A stretch of DNA of 64,000 nt from the NCBI RefSeq assembly GCF_010728925.1, contig NZ_AP022608.1, positions 4,588,001 through 4,652,000 of the forward strand, in the 5' to 3' direction. The notes beneath the pieces are model-generated. The model saw only the letters and a list, made by a program, of their open reading frames with translations. It was not told the origin of the DNA and made no database searches. Shown in pieces: positions 29,636 through 37,666 of the stretch. The translations under genes and the position numbers were made by a program. The first letter of the stretch is position 1. Every line of letters begins with the position of its first letter. Source of the DNA: Mycolicibacterium gadium (GTDB taxonomy: Bacteria > Actinomycetota > Actinomycetes > Mycobacteriales > Mycobacteriaceae).

Positions 29636-29667
29636 TGATAATCCTCACTAAATCGCGAATCTGCTTG

Positions 29668-30507
29668 TCAGCCAATGAATCTCAGGTCAGAAATGGTGCC
29701 GCTGGCAACGAGCATGATGTAGAAGTCGGTCAACATCAGGGTTCCCAGCGTGATCCACGCGTACAGCTTGTGCCGCGTATTCAGCCTGCTGATCTGTGTC
29801 CACATCCAGTACCGGACGGGGTGTTTGGAGAAGTGCTTGAGGCGCCCGCCGACGACGTGGCGGCACGAGTGGCAGGACAGCGTGTACACCCACAGCATCA
29901 CGACGTTGACGACGAGAATGATGTTGCCCAAACCGAATCCGAAACCGGACGGGGACTGGAAGGCGATGATCGCGTCGTACGTGTTGATCACCGAGATGAT
30001 GCCGGCAATGTAGAAGAAGTACCGGTGCGTGTTCTGGATGATCAGCGGAAAGCGCGTCTCACCGGTGTATTTCGCGTGTGGTTCGGCAACCGCGCACGCC
30101 GTCGGCGCCTGCCATACGGTGCGGTAGTAGGCCCCGCGGTAGTAGTAGCACGTCAACCGGAACAGCAGCAGGAACGGCAGCGTGACCGCGGCGTAGGGCA
30201 GCCACCAGACGTCGGGGAGGAACTGGCCGAAGTGACTGGCTTCGGGGATGCATCCGGACTGCGTTGCCTCGTTCCACTTCACCACGCACGGGGAGTAGAA
30301 CGGCGTGAGGTAGTGGTACTCGGCGACGTAATAGTTGTTCTGCAGGAAGGCCCGCACCGTCGCGTAGATCACGAACGCGGCGAAGCCCAGGTCGATGACC
30401 AACGGCGATTGCCACCATCGGTCGGTACGCAGGGTGCGCTGCTCGATCTGGGCACGGCCCGGCGAGAAGACGCCGGTCGCCTTGCGGTCGGCGGTTGGTG
30501 CGCTCAC
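29668..30507 (-). CDS. Sdh1 membrane-anchor subunit (Rv0249c-like)
   Basis: 279 residues with about five membrane helices (VIDLGFAAFVIYATVRAFL, AVTLPFLLLFRLTCYYYRG, YFFYIAGIISVINTY, NIILVVNVVMLWVYTL, LYAWITLGTLMLTDFYIML). It anchors SdhAB and carries the quinone site. A CHSCRH motif near residue 210 and a Cys plus His in GCIPEASHFG could supply the two-Cys/two-His ligands of the membrane-embedded Rieske-type cluster that I recall being described for mycobacterial Sdh1; the ligand assignment is inference. GTG start at 30507. First of the sdhCAB genes, 41 bases after the Rv0250c-like gene. Confidence 0.9.
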   Translation of the reverse strand: MSAPTADRKATGVFSPGRAQIEQRTLRTDRWWQSPLVIDLGFAAFVIYATVRAFLQNNYYVAEYHYLTPFYSPCVVKWNEATQSGCIPEASHFGQFLPDVWWLPYAAVTLPFLLLFRLTCYYYRGAYYRTVWQAPTACAVAEPHAKYTGETRFPLIIQNTHRYFFYIAGIISVINTYDAIIAFQSPSGFGFGLGNIILVVNVVMLWVYTLSCHSCRHVVGGRLKHFSKHPVRYWMWTQISRLNTRHKLYAWITLGTLMLTDFYIMLVASGTISDLRFIG

Positions 30508-30548
30508 TGTTGCCTTTCGGTGTTGATGTGTCCCGGTTGGTCCCGCGC

Positions 30549-30845
30549 CTAGCGCGTTCCGCCGAGACCCTCGTCGTCGACACCACGCCAGAAGTCGCTG
30601 TCGTACGCGGTGTCCGGGATCGAGATTTTTTCGCCGGCGTGGGGGTGTTGCACCACGCCGCGGGCAAGCTCCAGTTCCTCGGCGTCAATGTCGAGACGAT
30701 CGATGTCGTTGAGGATCCGCTCGGCGTCGTTGACGATCCGACGCGTCGCTGGGCTGTCGCCATACCTCGACGCCAACGATGTGACACACCGCCGCAGGCT
30801 TCCGATTAGCTCGTGCAGTTCGGCAAGTTCGGTAGTGCTGGACAA
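30549..30845 (-). CDS. Conserved small protein at head of Sdh1 operon (Rv0250c-like)
   Basis: 98 residues, mostly helical and acidic (LAELHELIGSLRRCVTSLA; ERILNDIDRLDIDAEELELA), ending DSDFWRGVDDEGLGGTR. No membrane segment. Conserved with the Sdh1 operon in mycobacteria; function unknown. The start is a TTG at 30845 with an excellent Shine-Dalgarno (AAGGAGG four bases before). Confidence 0.82.
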   Translation of the reverse strand: MSSTTELAELHELIGSLRRCVTSLASRYGDSPATRRIVNDAERILNDIDRLDIDAEELELARGVVQHPHAGEKISIPDTAYDSDFWRGVDDEGLGGTR

Positions 30846-30919
30846 TTGACCTCCTTGGGCTGAAGGGTGTCAGTCATCACGTTACGACACCTGACGTTGT
30901 TCACATCATGCAGTACCCA

Positions 30920-30933
30920 GTGAGACAGATCAC
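30920..30933. promoter_or_regulatory. CRP-type site GTGA-GACAGA-TCAC upstream of Sdh1 operon
   Basis: Eight of ten consensus positions of TGTGA-N6-TCACA (outermost T/A lost on both sides). It is located between the divergent Sdh1 operon (start 30845) and the PEP-mutase family gene (start 30955), and overlaps the likely promoter of the latter. Confidence 0.5.
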
Positions 30934-30954
30934 GTCTGAAGCGGAGGTTTGCCC

Positions 30955-31713
30955 ATGCCCGACCGGGTTCTGAAAGAGCGCGCCGACTCCCTGCTGGCCC
31001 TACACCAACCGGGAAACCCGGTAGTCCTGCCGACGGTGTGGGACGCCTGGTCGGCCAAGCTGGCGGTCGATGCAGGGTTTGCCGCGCTCACGGTCGGCAG
31101 CCATCCGATGGCCGACTCCATCGGCAAGGAGGACGGTGAAGTGATGTCGTTCGACGACGTCGTGACGCGGGTGGCGCAGATCACCGCAGCGGTCGGCGTC
31201 CCGATCTCGGTCGATATCGAGTCCGGGTACGGAGAATCGCCGAGTCGGCTCATCAACGGGTTGCTAGAGGCGGGCGCGGTCGGACTGAACATCGAGGACA
31301 CGGTCCACAAGGAGGGCAAGCGACTACGGTCGTCCGGCGAGCATGCCGAGTTGGTCGGTGCGCTGCGCAAGGCCGCTGACGATGCGGGTGTGCATGTGGT
31401 CCTCAATGCGCGCACGGACCTGTTCCTGCGCCAGGACGGCGATGAGTCCGACCGCGTGCAGAGAGCGATCGCGCGGCTCGAGGAGGCCGCCGCCGCGGGT
31501 GCCGACTCGCTGTATCCGGTCGGGCGCCACGATCCGGAGACGATGCGGCGGTTGACCTCTGAGCTTCCGTTGCCGGTCAATGCGATCGCGCTGCCGGAGG
31601 CGGACGACCCCGCGTCGTTCGGACCGCTCGGTGTCGGCCGGATCAGCTTCGGCCCGTTCCTGCAGCGCGCGTTGTCGGTCCACGCCACGGAGATACTGCA
31701 GCGCTGGGCCTGA
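30955..31713 (+). CDS. Isocitrate lyase/PEP mutase family enzyme
   Basis: 252-residue PEP mutase/isocitrate lyase superfamily barrel: PTVWDAWSAKLAVDAGFAAL, metal-binding SVDIESGYGESP and LNIEDTVHKEGKRL, then LNARTDLFLR. The isocitrate lyase KKCGH signature is absent, so it is not the glyoxylate-shunt enzyme; candidates are oxaloacetate decarboxylase-, carboxyphosphonate- or phosphonopyruvate-type C-C or C-P lyases. ATG at 30955 is eight bases after GCGGAGG; an in-frame TTG at 30949 is less likely. Confidence 0.85.
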   Translation: MPDRVLKERADSLLALHQPGNPVVLPTVWDAWSAKLAVDAGFAALTVGSHPMADSIGKEDGEVMSFDDVVTRVAQITAAVGVPISVDIESGYGESPSRLINGLLEAGAVGLNIEDTVHKEGKRLRSSGEHAELVGALRKAADDAGVHVVLNARTDLFLRQDGDESDRVQRAIARLEEAAAAGADSLYPVGRHDPETMRRLTSELPLPVNAIALPEADDPASFGPLGVGRISFGPFLQRALSVHATEILQRWA

Positions 31714-31716
31714 GTC

Positions 31717-32019
31717 GTGACAAGTGACGATGGGCCCAACTGGGGGGACCAGCGAACAATCGCGATGTGGGGCGGTGGCGCGATCCTGCTCCTGGTGGTG
31801 ATCCTGGTATATGCCGTGTCGTGCACCGCGGATTCGTCCAGGGTGCCCGAGACGCTGCCGACGGCACCGTCGTCGTCGGCAACCCCATCGACCTACACCA
31901 CCTCATCGGCGTCTTCGACGCGCTACACAACACCGAGTGTGGAAACCAGTCAGGACAATCCCGTCATCCCCTGGCCTACACCGGAAACCAGCGCGGAGTC
32001 CGAGACGACGACGGGCTGA
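31717..32019 (+). CDS. Small membrane protein with Ser/Thr/Pro-rich tail
   Basis: 100 residues: a short polar N-terminus, one hydrophobic segment (IAMWGGGAILLLVVILVYAV, residues 15-34) and an extracytoplasmic tail of about 60 residues that is almost entirely Ser, Thr and Pro, a likely target for O-mannosylation. GTG at 31717, four bases after the upstream stop, so probably co-transcribed with the PEP-mutase gene. Function unknown. Confidence 0.7.
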   Translation: MTSDDGPNWGDQRTIAMWGGGAILLLVVILVYAVSCTADSSRVPETLPTAPSSSATPSTYTTSSASSTRYTTPSVETSQDNPVIPWPTPETSAESETTTG

Positions 32020-32076
32020 GGTGATTGAACGGGCGGATCCACCGCGTGTGGTGGCTGAGGCGAGAAGACTAAGGCC

Positions 32077-32612
32077 ATGACCGACGACATGTGGGGGTGG
32101 AGGTCGATTGGATGGAAGGTGACGCCCAGGCCTTGCGGTTCGAGGATGACAGTTTCGACCGGGTCATCTCGGCGATCGGGCACATGTTCGCCCCCGATCA
32201 CCAGCGAGCGGCAGACGAGTTGCGTCGCGTTTGTCGGCCGGACGGACGCATAGCGATCGCTTGCTGGACGCCAGAGGGACCGATCGGGTCGATGTTCAAG
32301 ACTGTCGGCTCGATATCCCCTCCTCCACCGGAGGGCTTCCAATCGCCGCTGCTGTGGGGTACCGAAGACCATGTGCGCGAGTTGCTTGGTGGCACAATCG
32401 AATTCGAGCGGCACAGCGTCGAATTTCGGGAACCGTCACCCGAGAGTTACGCCGACTTCATGCTGACCAGCTTTCCACCTTTGATTGCCGCGCGGGCTCA
32501 GCTTGGTGAGCAGTTGGTGCGAGACACATACCTGGGATGGGTGATCGACGTCAACGAGGCCACGGACGGGACGCTCTACTACCGCGGCGAATATCTGGTG
32601 GCGGTGGCCTAG
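32077..32612 (+). pseudogene. Methyltransferase remnant, N-terminus deleted
   Basis: From 32091 a frame of 173 codons reads VDWMEGDAQALRFEDDSFD...HMFAPDHQRAADELRRVCRPDGRI, motifs II-VI of a SAM methyltransferase of the ubiE/COQ5 type, but SAM-binding motif I and about 80-100 preceding residues are missing. An ATG at 32077 (MTDD) that looks like an original start lies 14 bases upstream in a different frame, so an internal deletion has joined the first codons to the middle of the gene. Unlikely to bind SAM. Confidence 0.65.
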
Positions 32613-32618
32613 AACACG

Positions 32619-32650
32619 AGAATCGGCGGAGCCGAGGCTCCGCCGATTCT
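32619..32650. terminator. Bidirectional hairpin between methyltransferase remnant and hsp20
   Basis: AGAATCGGCGGAG / CTCCGCCGATTCT, 13-bp perfect arms with a 6-base loop, placed between convergent genes. Ends in TTCTTCG on the plus strand; U-rich only weakly. Confidence 0.75.
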
Positions 32651-32664
32651 TCGCCGTCGAGGTG

Positions 32665-33072
32665 CTATTTGCTTTCGATCGCGATGCGCTGGGCTTCGGC
32701 GCCCCTGTGAGCACCGGCGACCCGTACCGTGAGCACACCGGCGTCGTATGCCGCTGAGATCGCGTCCGTGGCGGCGTGCGCGGGCAGCTTGAACGACCGA
32801 CGGAACGAGCCGTAGCGCACCTCGCGCAGGGTGCGGCCGTCCTCCTCGTCGGCGCGCTCGTCGCGCCGCTCGCCGCGGATCACCAGATGGCCGCGATCGA
32901 CCTCGACGGTGACGTCCTTGTCGACATCGACACCCGGTAGTTCCACGCGTACAACCGCGTCCTCACCGTCCCGCGCGATTTCCGCGGCGGGCGTGAACCC
33001 GTCCAAAACACCGTCCTTCACCCAGCGGTCGATGTCCCATGTCGGCCGCGACCACAGCGTCACTCTGCTCAT
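32665..33072 (-). CDS. hsp20: Hsp20/alpha-crystallin family small heat-shock protein (Rv0251c-like)
   Basis: 135 residues. The alpha-crystallin domain spans about residues 32-125: AVVRVELPGVDVDKDVTVEV, RGHLVIRGERR, GSFRRSFKLP and AYDAGVLTVRV. It should act as an ATP-independent holdase chaperone in the cytoplasm. ATG at 33072 (MSRVTLW) is preceded by GAGGAGAAG; the upstream in-frame start is not needed. Position next to nirB matches Rv0251c-Rv0252. Confidence 0.92.
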   Translation of the reverse strand: MSRVTLWSRPTWDIDRWVKDGVLDGFTPAAEIARDGEDAVVRVELPGVDVDKDVTVEVDRGHLVIRGERRDERADEEDGRTLREVRYGSFRRSFKLPAHAATDAISAAYDAGVLTVRVAGAHRGAEAQRIAIESK

Positions 33073-33276
33073 CGTGTTCTTCTCCTCGCTTGTCGTGACC
33101 GGCACCACGCCGGTCCGCTACTTTTTTCAACTTGAGTCGACCACGCTCATGTTCCAGCGTGGCATTCGCTGGCAGCGAACTCGCTCACAGCGGGCTGTCG
33201 GCGGCGGTGAGCACACCGTGATGGTCGCTTCACACAAGGCGACATGGCGGCAATATCGGCTGCCTAGCCTCACTGC

Positions 33277-35823
33277 ATGTCTTCAAAGAACGTCGTGGTC
33301 GTCGGCCACGGCATGGTTGGCCATCGGTTCGTCGAGGCGTTGCGCTCGCGCGACACCACCGGCGAATGGCGGGTGACGGTACTCGCCGAGGAGGCGGACG
33401 CCGCCTACGACCGCGTCGGGCTGACCGGATACACCGAACACTGGGATCGCGCGCTGCTGGCCCTGCCCGGCAATGCCTATCCCGACGACGATCTGGTGGA
33501 GACTCGGCTTGGCAGCCGGGTGACGGCCATCGACCGGCACGCCAAGTCGGTGCTGACGGCCGATGGCGGGCGGGTGAACTACGACGCGCTCGTGCTGGCC
33601 ACCGGTTCCTATGCGTTCGTTCCCCCGGTGCCCGGACGCGACCTGCCGGCCTGCCACGTGTACCGGACTCTCGATGATCTCGATGCGATCCGAGACAGTG
33701 CACTGCGCACGAAGGACGCGGGCGCCCCGGTCGGGGTGGTCATCGGTGGAGGCCTGCTGGGTCTGGAGGCCGCCAACGCGTTGCGCTCTTTCGGACTGCA
33801 CGCGCACGTCGTGGAGATGGCGCCGCGCCTGATGGCCCAACAGCTCGACGAAGCCGGGGGCGCCCTCCTGGGCCGGATGATCAGCGACCTCGGCATCGCC
33901 GTGCACACCGGCGTCGGTACCGCCAATATCGCTCCGGCACAGCGAAACCGACCGGTGCGCCGCTCTGCCGACAACGACTCGATGCGGATCACGCTGAGTG
34001 ACGAGTCGTTCATCGACGCGGGCGTGATCGTCTTCGCCGCCGGTGTGCGGCCCCGGGACGAGCTGGCCCGCGATGCGGGCCTGGCGATCGCCGAACGTGG
34101 CGGTGTCCTGACCGACCTGACTTGCGCCACAGACGATCCCAACATCTACGCGATCGGCGAGGTGGCGGCGATCAACGGCCGCTGCTACGGCCTCGTTGGT
34201 CCGGGCTACACCAGCGCCGAGGTAGTGGCCGACCGGCTTCTCGGTGGCGGCGCGGAGTTCGGCGAGGCCGACATGTCGACCAAGCTCAAGCTGCTCGGGG
34301 TCGACGTCGCCAGCTTCGGCGATGCGATGGGTGCCACCCCGGACTGTCTCGAGGTGGCGATCAACGACGCCGTCAACCAGACCTACGCCAAGCTGGTGCT
34401 CTCCGACGATGCCAAGACGCTGCTCGGGGGCATCCTCGTCGGCGACGCGTCGGCGTACGGCGTGCTGCGACCGATGGTGGGCGAAGAGCTGCCCGGCGAC
34501 GCGCTTGCGCTGATCGCGCCCGCCGGATCCGAGGGGGGCGGGGGACTGGGTGTCGGCGCGCTGCCGGCCGCCGCGCAAATCTGCTCGTGCAACAACGTCA
34601 CGAAGGGCGATCTCACCACGGCCATCGCGGGCGGCTGCTGTGATGTGCCCGAGCTGAAGAAGTGCACGCTCGCCGGCACGTCCTGCGGTTCGTGCGTCCC
34701 CTTGCTGAAACAGTTGTTGGAGGCCGAGGGCGTCGAACAGTCCAAGGCGCTGTGCGAACACTTCAGCCATTCGCGCGCAGAGCTCTTCGAGATCGTCGCC
34801 GCCACATCGATCCGGACGTTCTCGGCGCTGATCGAACGCTTCGGCACCGGAAAGGGTTGCGACATCTGCAAGCCCGTGGTCGCCTCCATCTTGGCGTCCA
34901 CGAGCTCGGACCACATCCTCGACGGGGAGCAGGCCTCGTTGCAGGACTCCAACGACCACTTCCTGGCCAACATCCAGCGCAACGGCAGCTATTCGATCGT
35001 GCCCCGATCGCCGGGTGGAGAGATCACGCCCGAACAGCTCATCCTGATCGGCGAGATCGCGAGGGATTTCAACCTTTACACCAAGATCACCGGCGGACAG
35101 CGCATCGACATGTTCGGGGCGCGGGTCGATCAGCTCCCCGAGATCTGGCGGCGGCTCGTCGACGGCGGCATGGAATCGGGCCACGCCTACGGCAAGGCGC
35201 TGCGCACGGTCAAGAGTTGTGTCGGCAGCACCTGGTGCCGATATGGCCAGCAGGACTCGGTCGACATGGCCGTCGAGATCGAGAAGCGCTACCGCGGCCT
35301 GCGTGCGCCCCACAAGATCAAGATGGCGGTGTCGGGTTGTGCGCGCGAATGCGCGGAAGCCCAGAGCAAGGACGTCGGCGTCATCGCGACCGAGAACGGC
35401 TGGAACCTCTACGTCTGCGGAAACGGCGGCATGTCGCCGAGGCACGCCCAGTTGCTCGCGAGCGACATCGACGACGAGACGTTGATCCGCTACATCGACC
35501 GCTTCCTCATGTTCTATATCCGCACCGCCGACCGATTGCAGCGCACCGCACCATGGCTGGAGTCGCTCGACGGGGGGCTGGACCATCTGCGTGACGTCGT
35601 GTGCGACGACTCGCTCGGCCTGGCCGCCGAGTTCGAAGAGGCCATCGCCCGCCACGTCGAGGGCTACTCGTGCGAGTGGAAGGGTGTGCTCGAGGACCCC
35701 AACAAGCTGTCGCGCTTCGTCTCGTTCGTCAACGCCCCCGAGGTCGCGGATCCGACGATCGAATTCACCGAACAGTCCGGGCGCATCGTGCCCATCGGAA
35801 TGCCAAAGGTGCCCCAAAGATGA
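33277..35823 (+). CDS. nirB: Assimilatory NADH nitrite reductase large subunit NirB
   Basis: 848 residues, normal length. Domains: FAD/NAD-binding oxidoreductase (about 1-300; GHGMVGHRFVEAL, VVIGGGLLGLEAANAL), BFD-type [2Fe-2S] domain (about 430-485; CSCNNVTKGDL...GTSCGSC), and two nitrite/sulfite reductase domains with the siroheme/[4Fe-4S] Cys in CVGSTWCRYG and SGCARECAEA. It reduces nitrite to ammonium with NADH in the cytoplasm. ATG at 33277 has no clear Shine-Dalgarno. Overlaps nirD by 4 bases. Siroheme-type genes follow downstream. Confidence 0.95.
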   Translation: MSSKNVVVVGHGMVGHRFVEALRSRDTTGEWRVTVLAEEADAAYDRVGLTGYTEHWDRALLALPGNAYPDDDLVETRLGSRVTAIDRHAKSVLTADGGRVNYDALVLATGSYAFVPPVPGRDLPACHVYRTLDDLDAIRDSALRTKDAGAPVGVVIGGGLLGLEAANALRSFGLHAHVVEMAPRLMAQQLDEAGGALLGRMISDLGIAVHTGVGTANIAPAQRNRPVRRSADNDSMRITLSDESFIDAGVIVFAAGVRPRDELARDAGLAIAERGGVLTDLTCATDDPNIYAIGEVAAINGRCYGLVGPGYTSAEVVADRLLGGGAEFGEADMSTKLKLLGVDVASFGDAMGATPDCLEVAINDAVNQTYAKLVLSDDAKTLLGGILVGDASAYGVLRPMVGEELPGDALALIAPAGSEGGGGLGVGALPAAAQICSCNNVTKGDLTTAIAGGCCDVPELKKCTLAGTSCGSCVPLLKQLLEAEGVEQSKALCEHFSHSRAELFEIVAATSIRTFSALIERFGTGKGCDICKPVVASILASTSSDHILDGEQASLQDSNDHFLANIQRNGSYSIVPRSPGGEITPEQLILIGEIARDFNLYTKITGGQRIDMFGARVDQLPEIWRRLVDGGMESGHAYGKALRTVKSCVGSTWCRYGQQDSVDMAVEIEKRYRGLRAPHKIKMAVSGCARECAEAQSKDVGVIATENGWNLYVCGNGGMSPRHAQLLASDIDDETLIRYIDRFLMFYIRTADRLQRTAPWLESLDGGLDHLRDVVCDDSLGLAAEFEEAIARHVEGYSCEWKGVLEDPNKLSRFVSFVNAPEVADPTIEFTEQSGRIVPIGMPKVPQR

Positions 35824-36164
35824 GTCTTCTCAATGACATCGAGGTATGGACGGCCGCCTGCCCGTACGACTACCTGATCCCCAACCGCGGTGTGGGCGTG
35901 CTGCTGGCCGACGGCACGCAGGCGGCGCTGTTCCGGCTCGACGACGGCACCCTGCGCGCGGTCGGCAACATCGACCCGTTCTCCGGCGCCGCGGTGATCT
36001 CACGTGGGATCGTCGGTGACCGCGGCGGGCGCGCCACCGTGCAGTCGCCGATCAAGAAGCAGGCGTTCGGCCTCGATGACGGTATCTGTCTCGACGATGC
36101 GGACGTTGTGCTGCCGGTCTACCCGACCCGCATCGTGGACGGAAACGTAGAAATCGGGGCCTGA
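35820..36164 (+). CDS. nirD: Nitrite reductase small subunit NirD
   Basis: 114 residues, Rieske-like fold without the Cys/His cluster ligands, as usual for NirD (GVGVLLADGTQAALFRLDDG, GNIDPFSGAAVISRG, SPIKKQAFGLDDG). Forms the NirBD complex. ATG overlaps the nirB stop as ATGA. A weak 6-bp hairpin (CTGATC/GATCAG, 36161-36177) spans the convergent stops with the next gene. Confidence 0.95.
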   Translation: MSLLNDIEVWTAACPYDYLIPNRGVGVLLADGTQAALFRLDDGTLRAVGNIDPFSGAAVISRGIVGDRGGRATVQSPIKKQAFGLDDGICLDDADVVLPVYPTRIVDGNVEIGA

Positions 36165-36173
36165 TCCGGGCGA

Positions 36174-36935
36174 TCAGCCACCGGTGCCGGGTACCGGAGG
36201 CACGGTGATATCTGGGATCTCCGGGGGCTGGATCACGGTGACGGTGCTAGTGCTCGTGCCCGGGGCGACGCTGGTGGTGGTCTCGGCAGGGGCGGGTGAT
36301 GTGGTTTCCGTGACCGTGGTTTCCGTGACCGTGGTTTCCGTGACCGTGGTGGGCGGCGCCGTGGTTACCGTCGAGGTCGACGTCGACGTCGAGACGGACG
36401 TACTCGTGGCGCTCGCCGGGCTGAGCACGCCGCATGCGAAGCGCTGGTCGGAGGTGGCGTCCTGATGCAACACGATCGCCGAGCCGTCAGCATCCTTGAG
36501 CTGATCTTCGGTGAATCCGTCGCTGGTGGCGACGAGTTTGCCGGCGCCGTCGGAACGCACGAGCAGAGCCGGCAGATCTCCGCTGGCGGGCTGGTCGGTG
36601 CGTCCAGGTGCCTGGAAGTGGTCGCCCGCCGACGTGAAGTCCCCTTCGCACGTGCCGATCGCGTGAATGTGCAGACCGTGCAGGCCGGGGGAGAGGACTC
36701 CGGTCCCGACGGTTTCGACGGTCACGGTGGCGTATCCATCGGTGAAATCGATTGTCGCGTCGGCGACAGGTTCGCCACCGGCGGTCTTGAGCTGGGTGGT
36801 CAGTGCCTGTGCGCTCGACTCCGATCCGGAGGTGGTCGACGTCGACGAGTCGTCGGCGGATTGGTTTGCGCAGCCGCCCAGAACGGCTACGGGCGCGGCA
36901 AGAAAAGCGATGGCGACGGTGACATGCTTGATCAT
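36174..36935 (-). CDS. SodC-like Cu superoxide dismutase lipoprotein with Thr-rich tail
   Basis: 253 residues. Lipobox VLGGC near residue 22, then a short Ser-rich linker. The CuZn-SOD-like domain (about 45-170) has HGLHIHAIGTC and SAGDHFQAPGR, and a late IVLHQD supplies His. The usual zinc ligand region is altered (Gln and Arg where His is common), in keeping with the zinc-less mycobacterial SodC. The C-terminal 80 residues are low-complexity Ser/Thr/Val with tandem TVTET repeats and a Pro-rich end. It should be exported and lipid-anchored. It is not directly next to sodC relatives known to me; activity is plausible but unproven. Confidence 0.75.
   Translation of the reverse strand: MIKHVTVAIAFLAAPVAVLGGCANQSADDSSTSTTSGSESSAQALTTQLKTAGGEPVADATIDFTDGYATVTVETVGTGVLSPGLHGLHIHAIGTCEGDFTSAGDHFQAPGRTDQPASGDLPALLVRSDGAGKLVATSDGFTEDQLKDADGSAIVLHQDATSDQRFACGVLSPASATSTSVSTSTSTSTVTTAPPTTVTETTVTETTVTETTSPAPAETTTSVAPGTSTSTVTVIQPPEIPDITVPPVPGTGG
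36301..36345. repeat. Three tandem 15-bp repeats
   Basis: GTGGTTTCCGTGACC repeated three times without change, in frame with the SodC-like gene; on the coding strand it specifies the five-residue unit TVTET. Slippage at this array would change the tail by five residues without a frameshift. Confidence 0.9.
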
Positions 36936-36982
36936 GAAGGCGGGCGTACCCGCAGGGCCGTCGCGACAAACGCGGACCCCTT

Positions 36983-37666
36983 CTAGGCTGCGGTAAGCAA
37001 TCGGGCGCGCCGGAATCTGCTGACAATCAACCGCACCGTCGCCGGGTGGGTGCCCAGCGGATCGGTGACGGCGTCGGCCCCGCTGTTGCGGAGTCGATCT
37101 TGAAAGAGTCCGTCGGCCAACAGGTATGAGGCCGCGACCACCCTCCTGGCGCCGCGACTGCGCAGCCGTGCCACCGCCTCGGCGACGGGCGGCTCACCGG
37201 TCGCGGCGAACGCCAACTCGACACGTGAGCTCGTCAGCGCCGACACCCATGCCGCCATCTTGTGCAGATCGCTGCGGGCCGCCGGATCCGACGTTCCCGC
37301 CGCGGCCAGAATCACTGAATCCCCTGAACACCAGTCACTTTCGATGAGGCGGTCGGCTAGGACCCGCGCCATTTCGGGGCTGGGCCCAAGCGCATCGGCG
37401 ACGGTGACATCGCTGTGTCCGCTTGCCGCGACATGCGCGGGGATGTCGGCGTTGACGTGGTAGCCCCGTGACAGGAACGCTGGCACGACGACGGCCGGCC
37501 CCGCGAGTCCGCGAAGGACATCGGCGGGCGTCGGGCCGAGCACGTCGACGAAGGCCACGTGAACCGGGGATCCCAGCGTGGCCGCCACCCGATCCGCCAG
37601 CGAACCGATCATCTCCACGCCGGTGCGCTTACGAGTGCCGTGCGCGACGAGGACGTGTCTCATCAT
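36983..37666 (-). CDS. SirB/CbiX-type sirohydrochlorin chelatase (Rv0259c-like)
   Basis: 227 residues, two CbiX half-domains: VLVAHGTRKRTG with a metal-binding His, PAFLSRGYHVNADIP with the second His, and a second half with AAAGTSDP and ASYLLADGLFQDRL. It would insert Fe2+ (siroheme) or Co2+ into sirohydrochlorin. Its location two genes from nirBD fits siroheme supply. The start overlaps the hemD-like stop as ATGA (second ATG three bases on is an alternative). Confidence 0.85.
   Translation of the reverse strand: MMRHVLVAHGTRKRTGVEMIGSLADRVAATLGSPVHVAFVDVLGPTPADVLRGLAGPAVVVPAFLSRGYHVNADIPAHVAASGHSDVTVADALGPSPEMARVLADRLIESDWCSGDSVILAAAGTSDPAARSDLHKMAAWVSALTSSRVELAFAATGEPPVAEAVARLRSRGARRVVAASYLLADGLFQDRLRNSGADAVTDPLGTHPATVRLIVSRFRRARLLTAA

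Noticed and set aside
30955..31713. Isocitrate lyase (glyoxylate shunt)
   Set aside because: Only about 252 residues and no KKCGH signature; it belongs to the wider PEP-mutase family.
33109..33276. GlnR box or CRP site before nirB
   Set aside because: GTGATGGTCGCTTCAC has an 8-base spacer, not 6, and no clear GlnR half-site pair was found.
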